A stretch of 64,000 nt of DNA, taken from positions 1 through 64,000 of the IMG/VR virus record IMGVR_UViG_3300031787_000052; one strand, written 5' to 3'. Origin of the DNA: a virus. The position numbers and the translations under genes are program-made. This document shows, in pieces, positions 6,819 to 14,935 of this stretch. Under the pieces are notes generated by a model. It saw only the letters and a list, made by a program, of their open reading frames with translations, did not search any database and was not told the DNA's origin. Positions within the stretch are counted from its first letter, which is position 1; each line of letters begins with the position of its first letter.

Positions 6819-8525
6819 TTAAAATTCTTCTAGCAAAGGTATTGCGATATCATTTATGTTATTAACTCTTTTATCCTCCCACTCCAATGAATTATCCGAA
6901 GAATCATAAAATCTCATTAATGGTCTATTAAGTCTTATCTTATTATAATCAACAAATTTAGACTCTGATGTGAATTCAATATATCCAATTTTACACTTTA
7001 TCTTTGGTGTATCAAATGTATATACCAAATCATTAATTCTTTTATCTAATATAGGTAAAATGTTATCCCATTCCAAAGTTAGTGATTTATTAAATCTTCC
7101 GAGGGTTTGTACTCTCTTAAGTTCTATAACAGTATCAAAACTAATTCTAAACTCAATAGTCGCTCTTTCTTTAGAATCAGGACTATCTTTTCTCAATGAT
7201 ACTATCAAAGCGTCAGGTCGTTTGATATAACCTTTAACACAGTTAGATTGAATAAATGATTCGTCATTATATTCTGAGGAACTTTTCAGAATTACAGGAT
7301 AGAAAGTTTTCCCATCTGTAAATATTGGTTTGGTAACCTCACTCTCAAATTTATCGTTATATATTCTATCGAACGTTCCTTTGGTATAAAAGTCATTTAA
7401 CTCCGTCCAATTCAAATGTTCTTCCCTAAACTCATCATACGTTGTCGAGGTCCATTTGATGTTTTCATAGTTTTTCAAGTTAGTATAGAAAATGAAATGG
7501 TCCGCAAATGTTTGGGGATTAATTTCATCGTTAATAACCAATTTGAATATTTCAAAAATACAATTGCGTTCTTTCTTTGAGTGTATTGAGGCAAAATTCA
7601 TATTAAGAAAATCCCCCATACAAGTTGTCTCAAATATATTTTGTAGTTCGTCATCAGACTTTCCCAAAAGATAATCTTTACCAAAGAAACGGACTGCCTT
7701 GTGATACACCAAAGGGTTAAAGTTTTTAATCTTATGTAATACTCTACGTATCTTATCACCCTTTAAACCATTAATCTCCATTATCACATTGAGATATCTA
7801 TCACCATACTTCTTGAAGTCTTTCGCCTTTGGTTGGGGAAAATGACAAGAAAATGAAGACCAATTGTCGGATAACTTAATATTCTTTTTGGTTAAAATAG
7901 TCTTATGGATGGTTTTAGTACCATACTTTTCATTGTCATAAACTACGCCAGGTATGTTATCTATAAACGTACTTAACAAATCATAAAAACCATTTTTGGT
8001 GGTTTTCTTTTCAGGTAAATTTTCATGAACAAAATGAAACCATGTTATGTATTTACCCAACAAATCATTTACCGTATCGTTAGAAAATGACACAATCTTA
8101 ACTGACTTATTAACTTTTTTCTTTTTATGATATCCATTTACAATTCCCGTATAAAGACAATTCTTTTTGAAGTTATAGGTCATGTAAACACAATTTGTAG
8201 TAATTCTTACAAACTTCTCATCAGGTCTTCGGTTTCTTGAATACAAAAAAAACTTTAATGTTATCCTCTCATCATCCGCAGCAACAACACCAGTCATCCT
8301 TCTATGAAATAGATTATACAAAGGATTTTTGAAGTTTTCCTCAAATACCTCCTTGCTCGTGTGTTTTTGTTTTAGTGAGAACGATAATCTTCCCTCCCAA
8401 AACCTCCCATTTGAAAGGGAAAAAATATTTAAGTCGTCTTGTTCTTCGGTAAAAGTTAACTCATTGAAGTCGTGATGCTCCAACGACACGAAGGTCTCAA
8501 ACCTTTTTGATAGAAGTTCAGTCAT
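6819..8525 (-). CDS. PcfJ-like domain protein
   Basis: A 568-residue protein. The C-terminal part (about 380-510) matches the pattern of the PcfJ-like domain: a tryptophan-containing helix (EEHLNWTELNDFY), then SNCVKGYIKRPDALIVSLR, then ERATIEF and a QTLGRFN segment. PcfJ was named on conjugative plasmids and is also common in phages; its biochemical role is not established. The N-terminal 350 residues are basic and helical without a recognised domain. It heads an operon with the redox genes. A TATATTTG element lies 55 bp upstream. Confidence 0.6.
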   Translation of the reverse strand: MTELLSKRFETFVSLEHHDFNELTFTEEQDDLNIFSLSNGRFWEGRLSFSLKQKHTSKEVFEENFKNPLYNLFHRRMTGVVAADDERITLKFFLYSRNRRPDEKFVRITTNCVYMTYNFKKNCLYTGIVNGYHKKKKVNKSVKIVSFSNDTVNDLLGKYITWFHFVHENLPEKKTTKNGFYDLLSTFIDNIPGVVYDNEKYGTKTIHKTILTKKNIKLSDNWSSFSCHFPQPKAKDFKKYGDRYLNVIMEINGLKGDKIRRVLHKIKNFNPLVYHKAVRFFGKDYLLGKSDDELQNIFETTCMGDFLNMNFASIHSKKERNCIFEIFKLVINDEINPQTFADHFIFYTNLKNYENIKWTSTTYDEFREEHLNWTELNDFYTKGTFDRIYNDKFESEVTKPIFTDGKTFYPVILKSSSEYNDESFIQSNCVKGYIKRPDALIVSLRKDSPDSKERATIEFRISFDTVIELKRVQTLGRFNKSLTLEWDNILPILDKRINDLVYTFDTPKIKCKIGYIEFTSESKFVDYNKIRLNRPLMRFYDSSDNSLEWEDKRVNNINDIAIPLLEEF

Positions 8526-8580
8526 AGAATAAAGTTATGTAGTATTAAATATAGATTTTTATATCTTAAAAAATTTTTTT

Positions 8581-8588
8581 CAAATATA
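8581..8588 (-). promoter_or_regulatory. Possible Bacteroidota -7 element (TATATTTG)
   Basis: TATATTTG on the minus strand matches TAnnTTTG and lies 55 bp upstream of the PcfJ-like gene. No TTTG is found 19-21 bp further upstream, so it is weaker than the four complete promoters in this window. Confidence 0.4.
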
Positions 8589-8652
8589 AGTAATTTTGTT
8601 AATCTGACTGTATTAATTTGATTTCAAATCTATTTATTAAGAAATAAGATAC

Positions 8653-8660
8653 ATATTTAT
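8653..8660 (+). promoter_or_regulatory. Candidate late-type element upstream of SLT gene
   Basis: CATATTTATTTTTTTATAG starts 23 bp before the ATG at 8675 on the coding strand. Spacing and sequence are like the TATTTATA elements upstream of other virion and lysis genes. Confidence 0.4.
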
Positions 8661-8674
8661 TTTTTTATAGTCAA

Positions 8675-9700
8675 ATGAAAAAAGTTATCAAACTCACTGA
8701 ATCTGATTTGTTTAAAATTGTAAAAAAAATAATTTTAGAGCAAACCAAATTTAAAACTAACACATTGAAGCCTGAAGAACAAAAAAAATATGCTCAAGGA
8801 ATGAATCGAATGCAACAAGTATCCAAACAACAACCAGTCACCCAAAATACCCCAATTAAAAGTCAAAGCGTTGTCAAAACATACGATTTGAACCTCAACA
8901 AATATACTTGTACCACACCTGAAATTTCAACAGCTGCGGTATCTGTAATTTCTGAAGGTTTTGACCCACTTTACGTAAAATATGCAATAGGAATAATTGG
9001 TAGAGAATCTGATTTTGGTAAGGTTATGGGTATGTACGGTATTAAAGCAGCACCAGAATACTTGATGAATAAGCTTAGTGATACAATACCGGGTTTTAGT
9101 GAGGTTTTGAAATATGGGGCTAAAAAAGTTTTTAATAAAGATAATTGGGTTCCGAGTATGGGAATTGCTCAAATGACTCCAGATATCGCAAAAAAATATG
9201 GAGTAGATTTGGAGGAATTGATGTCATTATCAGGTTCACTTTTAGCAGTTACTAAACACCTTATAAATTTATACGAAGAATTAACCCCATATTATGATAG
9301 TAAAAGTCCGTCTAAAATAATAAACCAAGGTCAACTCATAGATAATCCATCTTCATCAAATAATAGTGTTATGGATGCCGCAATTATGTCATATAATTTA
9401 GGTTCATCTAGATTTAAGAAAAAATATTGTAAAACAAACAATCCTGAATTTATGGCTCCGTGTGATAGTATTAATGGTGTATATCAACCATTTCCTAAAG
9501 ATAAACCTGATTTGGTACTAAAAGTAGATAAAAACCAAGTTATAAAAAACTATATTCCAAATATCAAAACTGATACAACTACAGTAACCCAAAAAGCAAT
9601 TAATTTAGTTTCAGATGAACCAACAATTCAATATATTAGCAGTTTAGGATATTTGAAGGAGGTCGTTAATACAGCTAAAAGTTTATCCTGTATAAAATAA
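8675..9700 (+). CDS. Lytic transglycosylase (SLT-like) with N-terminal leader
   Basis: A 341-residue protein. Residues 7-23, LTESDLFKIVKKIILEQ, are the best example of the shared leader, ending in ILE-Q. A Gln-rich linker follows. The catalytic domain starts near residue 85: GRESDFG places the likely catalytic glutamate at 111, and SMGIAQMTPDIAKKYG at 160-175 is the SLT signature. AAIMSYNLGSSRFKK near 235 matches the family's last conserved block. Lysozyme-like transglycosylases cut the MurNAc-GlcNAc bond. The leader and lack of signal peptide suggest it is packaged in the virion, perhaps acting during entry, rather than being an ordinary lysin. Confidence 0.85.
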   Translation: MKKVIKLTESDLFKIVKKIILEQTKFKTNTLKPEEQKKYAQGMNRMQQVSKQQPVTQNTPIKSQSVVKTYDLNLNKYTCTTPEISTAAVSVISEGFDPLYVKYAIGIIGRESDFGKVMGMYGIKAAPEYLMNKLSDTIPGFSEVLKYGAKKVFNKDNWVPSMGIAQMTPDIAKKYGVDLEELMSLSGSLLAVTKHLINLYEELTPYYDSKSPSKIINQGQLIDNPSSSNNSVMDAAIMSYNLGSSRFKKKYCKTNNPEFMAPCDSINGVYQPFPKDKPDLVLKVDKNQVIKNYIPNIKTDTTTVTQKAINLVSDEPTIQYISSLGYLKEVVNTAKSLSCIK

Positions 9701-9719
9701 TAGAATAAAATAAAATACG

Positions 9720-10064
9720 TTAATCAAAACACATTTTGTGTTTTGTTTTAATTTTACTTAATTTTCGAGCTTCTACTTCCATTGGCCCATCAAACCTACC
9801 GTACTTTTTGTACTCAGATAAATACGTAGAGTAAAATCCGTAAACTCCCATCCTCTTGTATTGAGCCCAATGTACCAACTCATGTCTTAACATTTCTTCA
9901 TTAGAACGATATTTTGACTCGATAAAAATACCGAATGGAGGTATTGTGGCCGCCATTTGTTTACCAGGAATATCAAACGGTATGTAATACAATTTGTCTT
10001 TTTTCAAGATTGAAAATATTATAAATGAACTTATAAATCCCAAGATTATTAGTGTTTTTTTCAT
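9720..10064 (-). CDS. Membrane-anchored HExxH putative metalloprotease
   Basis: A 114-residue protein starting MKKTLIILGF with one N-terminal transmembrane or signal-anchor segment (residues 4-20). It carries HELVH at 61-65, the zincin zinc-binding motif, and a downstream glutamate in GPMEVEAR near residue 96 that could be the third ligand, as in gluzincins. The domain is very small, as in short phage and Bacteroidota HExxH proteins. The ATG at 10064 is chosen over a TTG at 10109. It is encoded opposite and between two peptidoglycan hydrolases; a role in lysis or envelope modification is inference. Confidence 0.65.
   Translation of the reverse strand: MKKTLIILGFISSFIIFSILKKDKLYYIPFDIPGKQMAATIPPFGIFIESKYRSNEEMLRHELVHWAQYKRMGVYGFYSTYLSEYKKYGRFDGPMEVEARKLSKIKTKHKMCFD
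9725..9749 (+). terminator. Terminator hairpin between convergent genes
   Basis: CAAAACACA (9725-9733) pairs perfectly with TGTGTTTTG (9737-9745) around a TTT loop, followed by TTTT on the plus strand. It follows the SLT gene by 24 bp and lies inside the last codons of the opposing gene. Confidence 0.7.
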
Positions 10065-10157
10065 TTTATTTATTTTAAAAAAACAAAGATAAGTTAAAAT
10101 CAATCCCAAAAAAAAATAAATTTACATAAACTTATTAACAATTATAGGTATGTTAAA

Positions 10158-10165
10158 TATTTATA
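10158..10165 (+). promoter_or_regulatory. Candidate late-type promoter element TATTTATA
   Basis: AATATTTATATAAAAA starts 22 bp before the ATG at 10179, with the core ending 13 bp before it. It is one of the closest matches to the recurrent element. Confidence 0.45.
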
Positions 10166-10178
10166 TAAAAACCCCAAA

Positions 10179-11249
10179 ATGTTAAAAAAATTACTAATAT
10201 CCGAAGAAGAACAAAGTAGAATTTTGAATTTACACAAAGAAGCCATTTCAAAATCAAAAAATAAAATTAGATTAGATGAAGGTTTTTCCCAAACTGTGTA
10301 TGACGTACAAAAAAAACTTAAACCTAAATATGGTAGTTTATTGGGTAGGAGTGGAAAAAATTTAGACGGAGTTGACGGGATTTTTGGGGGAAAAACAATA
10401 ACCGCTTTAAAAAAATATCAAAAAGATAATAACTTACCAATTACAGGTAAAATAGATACAAAAACTGTAATGAGTATGGGTATTAAGTCTTTACAAAAAA
10501 AATCTGAGGAAAAAAATAAAGTGTCGGGAACAGAGAGTTGTGTTGCGGTTGATAATACACTTTGTAATAAAATTTCAGATAAAAATGAGTCCACAATTGG
10601 TAATGGCGGTGGTGAAGGATGTTCTGAATATGTTAGAAAAATGACGGGTAACTATCTTGGAAATGCGTGGCAAGCTTTTGTTAACGCAAAAACTAAAGGG
10701 TCAGTTTTATATAATATGTTCACCGACGGTTCGATTAATTGGGACAATATTAGAAACTCAAAATTTGTAAACTCGGACTCTTGTTCTTGTTTTGAGCTAG
10801 AAGGTGAGGGTAAAGATAAAAGTTGTAAAAATGGTAGTAAAATTTCATCAACCATTTCTAGTTTTTATCCATCCAAATCAAACGTAAATCTTTCATCTTT
10901 AAAGGTTGGGGATATTGTTGGTATGTACTATGGTAACTCAGGTAATAAAGGAAAAGCATTTTGTGAAAGAGCTGTCCAAAATAGACAATTAGACAAAACC
11001 GGTATTTATCAAGACAAAACACCATTTACTTTTAATACACACGTTGGTTATGTAGGTGCAATTAAAAACGGAATTCCGATTATTTTTCATAGTGTCCATG
11101 GGGAAAGATTAGCAACTCCAGGAACTAAATTACTGAGTAAAGATGGAGAAGCTATGATTACTTGGGTTGTATCAATGGGTGGTAAAAATGAAAAAAAGGT
11201 AGACTTTTTATCTAACGAAGGTCCTAAATGGTGGGAAGTTTCTAAATAA
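10179..11249 (+). CDS. Endolysin: peptidoglycan-binding domain plus cysteine amidase-like domain
   Basis: A 356-residue protein. It starts MLKKLLISEEEQSRILNLHKEA, a helical leader-like segment. Residues 35-105 form a peptidoglycan-binding domain 1 (YDVQKKLKPKYG, then DGIFGGKTITALKKYQ and GKIDTKTV). The C-terminal domain has EGCSEYVRKM with a candidate nucleophile Cys148, LKVGDIVGMYY near 245, and NTHVGYVGAIKNG with candidate His288 followed by FHSVHG. This spacing is that of NlpC/P60 or CHAP-type cysteine amidases/endopeptidases. The insert between the Cys and His blocks is long and contains a CSC pair. It is probably a peptidoglycan hydrolase for lysis or entry. Confidence 0.7.
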   Translation: MLKKLLISEEEQSRILNLHKEAISKSKNKIRLDEGFSQTVYDVQKKLKPKYGSLLGRSGKNLDGVDGIFGGKTITALKKYQKDNNLPITGKIDTKTVMSMGIKSLQKKSEEKNKVSGTESCVAVDNTLCNKISDKNESTIGNGGGEGCSEYVRKMTGNYLGNAWQAFVNAKTKGSVLYNMFTDGSINWDNIRNSKFVNSDSCSCFELEGEGKDKSCKNGSKISSTISSFYPSKSNVNLSSLKVGDIVGMYYGNSGNKGKAFCERAVQNRQLDKTGIYQDKTPFTFNTHVGYVGAIKNGIPIIFHSVHGERLATPGTKLLSKDGEAMITWVVSMGGKNEKKVDFLSNEGPKWWEVSK

Positions 11250-11270
11250 AAATAATTCAATATTCCAAAT

Positions 11271-11306
11271 AATCAAAATGGGGGAGTTTCCTCCCCCATT
11301 TTGATT
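11271..11306 (+). terminator. Perfect 16-bp bidirectional terminator
   Basis: Positions 11271-11286 and 11291-11306 are perfect inverted repeats (core TGGGGGAG/CTCCCCCA flanked by AT-rich arms) around a TTTC loop. The stem separates the converging endolysin and DUF932 genes and overlaps the stop codon of the latter. The A-rich and T-rich arms allow it to work in both directions. Confidence 0.9.
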
Positions 11307-12054
11307 AGATGAATGTTTCGGCAAGTTCCCACAACTTTTGGTTAATCATGGTGTCCATGTTCAGTGAAGTGATTGGTTTCACTGTACGCTTGTTGCGACC
11401 TTGCTCTTTAACAAATCCCCCACGAATCAACTTCTCTTGGACTACATTGAAGGTATTCCACAAAGTGCTTTCGAAGTCATCAACACGGAGTGGATTAACA
11501 ATTGACTCGAGAGTCAGTGTTGAGATGTCCTCTGTGTTCTTCCAACGTACTCCGATAGCTTTGGTTGTGAAGTCAATCTTTTCATCCATTGACATTTCCT
11601 TCTCCATCATACGATTTACTGAACGCTCAATCACAGGACTAATCTCAAGAAACTTCTCTGTGATTTGGTAAACCTCATCCATCTGAATGTTCATATGACG
11701 TTGGTTAATGTTAACCAATTCTTGCATTGGGACTACAAGTCCGTTTGAACATACAAGTCGGTATAGACCTGCCCCAACTTGGAGTTTGGTACGTCCATCG
11801 TGAGAGTTGGTGATGATTGCCTCAACTAGTGAGTCACCTACTTTAGGAAGGTCCGAGTTACGAAGACGAACAGAATGTTTAGCGAACATTCCTTGACCTA
11901 CTTGTTTGGCACTTGCGACTTGCCAACCTGCGTCAATGAAGTTGTTGATAACCTCAATGGTTGGTACAACCACGTAACGGTCTGAAAGTTTACTTGACTT
12001 TTGAGTGTTGAATACTGATGGGGTAGCTGATTGAAGTTCTTGGATTGTCATCAT
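11305..12054 (-). CDS. DUF932 family protein
   Basis: A 249-residue protein. Its first half has the DUF932 pattern: YVVVPTIEVINNFIDAGW, then SVRLR, EAIITNSHDG and GAGLYRLVCSNGLVV near residue 125. DUF932 proteins are frequent in phages and plasmids; their function is unknown. The ATG at 12054 (followed by a second ATG) is chosen because a complete Bacteroidota promoter lies 27-58 bp upstream and would be inside the gene if a further upstream TTG were used. Its G+C is visibly higher than that of neighbouring genes. Confidence 0.75.
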   Translation of the reverse strand: MMTIQELQSATPSVFNTQKSSKLSDRYVVVPTIEVINNFIDAGWQVASAKQVGQGMFAKHSVRLRNSDLPKVGDSLVEAIITNSHDGRTKLQVGAGLYRLVCSNGLVVPMQELVNINQRHMNIQMDEVYQITEKFLEISPVIERSVNRMMEKEMSMDEKIDFTTKAIGVRWKNTEDISTLTLESIVNPLRVDDFESTLWNTFNVVQEKLIRGGFVKEQGRNKRTVKPITSLNMDTMINQKLWELAETFI

Positions 12055-12080
12055 GGGGTTTATTGTTTTTAATTGTGGTA

Positions 12081-12112
12081 CAAATATACATCGGAAATCC
12101 TGTCCTGCCAAA
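12081..12112 (-). promoter_or_regulatory. Bacteroidota promoter TTTG-N20-TATATTTG
   Basis: The minus strand has TTTG at 12112-12109, 20 bp, then TATATTTG at 12088-12081. This fits the Bacteroidota primary-sigma consensus (-33 TTTG, -7 TAnnTTTG). Transcription would start about 20-25 bp before the DUF932 ATG. Confidence 0.75.
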
Positions 12113-12406
12113 TTAATTTAAACAAAAGATACCAACTTTGTTTTGTTCGAAGACATCGTGAATAACCACGGAAGACCCCGAAGAGATTTCTTCCGTTTTA
12201 AGTTCGACAACAATGTCAATAAGTTGTTTTTGTGTTAAAGAAATTTCATCGCCTGTTTCCAAGTTTTCATAGCACTTGATTCGGATTTTGTCAAAAAACC
12301 TATCTTTCAACGATTCTCCAATCAAATTAGATAGGTCATTCGGATTCTTTTCAAAAAAAGAAATCATCTGATTAACATAAATTTCCACATCGACGTTTTT
12401 CATCAT
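12113..12406 (-). CDS. Hypothetical small protein
   Basis: A 97-residue acidic protein of unknown family, starting MMKNVDVEIYVNQMISFF (either of two adjacent ATGs). It is helical at first, and its C-terminus is strand-rich (SSVVIHDVFEQ, KVGIFCLN). It has its own promoter immediately upstream and its 3' end touches the promoter of the DUF932 gene. No functional motif is recognised. Confidence 0.6.
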   Translation of the reverse strand: MMKNVDVEIYVNQMISFFEKNPNDLSNLIGESLKDRFFDKIRIKCYENLETGDEISLTQKQLIDIVVELKTEEISSGSSVVIHDVFEQNKVGIFCLN

Positions 12407-12418
12407 AATTTTTTTTTA

Positions 12419-12449
12419 CAAATATAGAAAAACAAATCAAACCGCCAAA
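12419..12449 (-). promoter_or_regulatory. Bacteroidota promoter TTTG-N19-TATATTTG
   Basis: On the minus strand TTTG (12449-12446), 19 bp, TATATTTG (12426-12419). The -7 box ends 12 bp before the ATG at 12406, giving a very short leader. The promoter sits between the stop of the leucine-rich-repeat gene and this start. Confidence 0.75.
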
Positions 12450-12455
12450 AAATTT

Positions 12456-13820
12456 TTAATCAACATGCCAAAAACCTGGCATTTCTTCACTCATCTTTTC
12501 TTTCAATCTATCAGGTATCTGAACATTAGGATTAGAACCAACCAAATTAACAAATGCCAATTTTGGTAAATCCGCCATACCTTCCGGTAATGACTCAAGA
12601 TTTTTGTTATTATTCAAAGACAAGAATTTAAGTTTTTGAAGATTACTTATCGATTCCGGTAAAGACCTAATAATATTGTTAAGTAACAAACCATCAAGAT
12701 TAGTGAATCTACCCAATGATTCCGGTACATCCAAAGCAATTTGTTCTTTAGATTTATTAGTAATAAGAAGTTTCTCAATTGTTTCAGGTAATGTCTCAAA
12801 CAAATCTTCAAAACCATATAACGCAATGAATTTACCGGCAGAGCTATCAGGATAGTTAATTTCAACCTTATCACCACCTTTACTTACCAATCCTTTAGCA
12901 AATTCAGGTTTGAAGTATTCTTTGAGTTCAGACATTTTACCGTTGAGATATTCAACCAAATTAATCTGGCGGTCTTCTCTATCCATAAACTGTCCTGAAG
13001 GGAAGTGGAACTGATATCTTTCTTGTGGAAGACCTGTCTTTTGCCCAACACTACCTCCATCATCATTAGGTAATACAACATACAAAGGACCATCCTTAAT
13101 ATATGTTCTGAAATAATTTGAATTATGTGGAGACGTACACCATCTTGACTCTCCTTCATTATAAAGATAATAACCACCATAGAATGAAGCGGCGTCTGAA
13201 CCGAGAGTACCTTGGTCTTCAATTTTAACTAAAGTCCAATTTGGGCCTCTAAACATGATTTCTGCGCCAGGGTGTTCATAGGTTGTTTTTGCCTTTTCTT
13301 TTTCAGATTTTGTAGCTTTAGTCTTCTCAAGACTCAAATCTTTAGTCAATTCAAAAACATCATCAACTGTTAATTTGTTGATATCTCTCTTGTCTTGAGG
13401 GAATTGGTTTTTAAACCTTTCATATTTTTTAAGGTCCTCCGTAACTTTAAACAAGTCCTCAATAAACAATCTTTGATACTCATCCATCGCTCTTTTGTAT
13501 TCAGCAGTACCCTTTTCGATATTTGTCCTTTCATCATTAAAAGTTGGCATTACAAAATTCTTCAACAGCCATTGACTATACTTACCAACTTTAACTTTTT
13601 CCATGTCCTCAACACTTGCAGTTTCAGGTGTCATACCTTGTGGTGCTTTGGTTGTTGGGTCAGCAAAAATTATTTGCTTCAAAGTTTCAAAGTCCATCAA
13701 ACCTTTAGGTTTTCTGGCGTCTCCTTCTTGACCCTTAGCAGGTTTAACCATCTTGTCGTAAAGAACTTGGAATCTTGAATTTTCCAAAATCAAATTTGTT
13801 AAAAGTGATGTAAACTTCAT
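12456..13820 (-). CDS. Leucine-rich-repeat protein, putative packaged virion protein
   Basis: A 454-residue protein. It starts MKFTSLLTNLILENSRFQ, a short leader with an ILE-N site comparable with other leaders here. Residues 40-180 are helical and charged. Residues 185-300 form an alpha/beta domain with SRWCTSPHNSNYF and KDGPLYVVLPNDDG, then YQFHFPSGQFMD; I recall this W-C-T/Y-F pattern from hypothetical phage proteins. Residues 340-440 are leucine-rich repeats of plant-type spacing (NLDGLLLNNIIRSLPESI, LKFLSLNNNKNLESLPEGM). LRRs usually bind proteins. It is preceded by a TATTTATA element, which fits a late virion gene. Confidence 0.7.
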   Translation of the reverse strand: MKFTSLLTNLILENSRFQVLYDKMVKPAKGQEGDARKPKGLMDFETLKQIIFADPTTKAPQGMTPETASVEDMEKVKVGKYSQWLLKNFVMPTFNDERTNIEKGTAEYKRAMDEYQRLFIEDLFKVTEDLKKYERFKNQFPQDKRDINKLTVDDVFELTKDLSLEKTKATKSEKEKAKTTYEHPGAEIMFRGPNWTLVKIEDQGTLGSDAASFYGGYYLYNEGESRWCTSPHNSNYFRTYIKDGPLYVVLPNDDGGSVGQKTGLPQERYQFHFPSGQFMDREDRQINLVEYLNGKMSELKEYFKPEFAKGLVSKGGDKVEINYPDSSAGKFIALYGFEDLFETLPETIEKLLITNKSKEQIALDVPESLGRFTNLDGLLLNNIIRSLPESISNLQKLKFLSLNNNKNLESLPEGMADLPKLAFVNLVGSNPNVQIPDRLKEKMSEEMPGFWHVD

Positions 13821-13834
13821 GTCTATTTTTTTAT

Positions 13835-13842
13835 TATAAATA
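13835..13842 (-). promoter_or_regulatory. Candidate late-type promoter element TATTTATA
   Basis: The coding strand reads GATATATTTATAATAAAAAA, ending close to the ATG at 13820 with the core 14 bp upstream. It is nearly identical to the element upstream of the gene at 463. Confidence 0.45.
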
Positions 13843-13844
13843 TA

Positions 13845-14684
13845 TCAATAATTCATAATTAGCAACTCCTCACCCATATTTTGGGATTGTCCTTTCTTTG
13901 CTGCGGCGGCCTTAGCAAATTCCTTCTTTTCCCATCTATATTGGTCTTGGGGAAACCACTCCGACAAAAGTACGAAATCATAGTAAGATAACGAAAACTT
14001 TCCTTCAATAGTTTTCAACACATTTGCCAGTCTCTCATGGTCATCACGGTCAAAGTCATGGTTTGAGTAGTAATTTTCGGTTTTCCAATACGGTGGGTCA
14101 AGATAAAAATAAGTTGTAGAGCTATCAAACTCCTTAATAACATTCTCAAAGTCACCCAATCTAAAATGACTTATCCTGTTAAAATGTTCTACCCAATCAG
14201 GTTTAGATAACTTGTCTCTGAACGTAAGATACTTTGATTTGTACTTACCCTTTAAATCAATAAACGAACTTGTTTCAGGTTTAGAACCACTGAACACTTG
14301 TGTAAGAACGTATGAGTATTTTGCCGCGACATCATAGTCAGGATAGTTGATTGTAAAACCATCCCCAAATATTTCTTGTTGAAACTCGTTAAACTGTTCT
14401 TTATATATTGCCGGTGTAACTTCAACTCCTTGTTGCTGGCACGGTATTGAATTTACCGCAGACAATAATAATTCAGGTTGTTGAAGACACATGAACAAAT
14501 TGTAATTTAGTGGATTGAAGTCATTGTAAACAACCCGTTTGAGATTTGGGTATTGTTTCAAATCCATATTAAAGAAACACCAAAACATTCCTCCGAATGT
14601 TTCAACATATGTTTCCATGTCCTTTGGGTAATATGGAACTATCCATTTACCTATCTTTGATTTACCTCCTATATAGCTTAACAT
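13845..14684 (-). CDS. dam: Dam-like DNA adenine N6-methyltransferase (D12 class)
   Basis: A 279-residue enzyme. It starts MLSYIGGKSKIGKWI, with the SAM-binding motif continuing in ETFGGMFWCFF near 28-38, and has the catalytic DPPYW at 196-200. Order and length match alpha-class (D12/Dam) adenine methyltransferases, which often modify GATC, but the site cannot be read here. The C-terminus KKGQSQNMGEELLIMNY matches the family's NxxxEELLI ending. A complete host-type promoter ends only 4 bp before the ATG, so the mRNA is probably leaderless. It may protect phage DNA from host restriction. Confidence 0.92.
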   Translation of the reverse strand: MLSYIGGKSKIGKWIVPYYPKDMETYVETFGGMFWCFFNMDLKQYPNLKRVVYNDFNPLNYNLFMCLQQPELLLSAVNSIPCQQQGVEVTPAIYKEQFNEFQQEIFGDGFTINYPDYDVAAKYSYVLTQVFSGSKPETSSFIDLKGKYKSKYLTFRDKLSKPDWVEHFNRISHFRLGDFENVIKEFDSSTTYFYLDPPYWKTENYYSNHDFDRDDHERLANVLKTIEGKFSLSYYDFVLLSEWFPQDQYRWEKKEFAKAAAAKKGQSQNMGEELLIMNY

Positions 14685-14688
14685 GGTA

Positions 14689-14720
14689 CAAACATAATCA
14701 ATAAACCTTAAAAAAGCAAA
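14689..14720 (-). promoter_or_regulatory. dam: Bacteroidota promoter TTTG-N20-TATGTTTG
   Basis: The minus strand has TTTG (14720-14717), 20 bp, TATGTTTG (14696-14689). Only 4 bp separate the -7 box from the dam ATG, so the transcript would begin at or next to the start codon. Confidence 0.8.
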
Positions 14721-14770
14721 TTTTGAATTGAAAAATTTATTCCTTTATTTATTATTACTAAAAAAATAAT

Positions 14771-14935
14771 ATGGAAGAAAAGAAAAAAGGTTGTTCAAGT
14801 TGTGGTAAGAAAAAATTTCCAGAATTTGAGTTTTCAAAAAAGGAAAAAGTTGGGGCAATTATTGCCGTGTCAATAATATTCTTCGCATTCTACGGAATGG
14901 TATCATTAGTGAAGGACATTATCTCTATTTTTTAA
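14771..14935 (+). CDS. Small single-pass membrane protein with CxxC
   Basis: A 54-residue protein, MEEKKKGCSSCGKKKFPEFE, then one clear transmembrane helix (about residues 27-50: VGAIIAVSIIFFAFYGMV). A charged, Lys-rich N-terminus with a CSSCG pair precedes the helix, giving a probable N-in topology. The pair could bind zinc or iron-sulfur as a dimer; alternatively it is simply a reactive thiol pair. It is alone on the plus strand, divergent from dam and overlapping the 3' end of dnaJ by 11 bp. A small phage membrane effector or superinfection protein is possible but unsupported. Confidence 0.6.
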   Translation: MEEKKKGCSSCGKKKFPEFEFSKKEKVGAIIAVSIIFFAFYGMVSLVKDIISIF

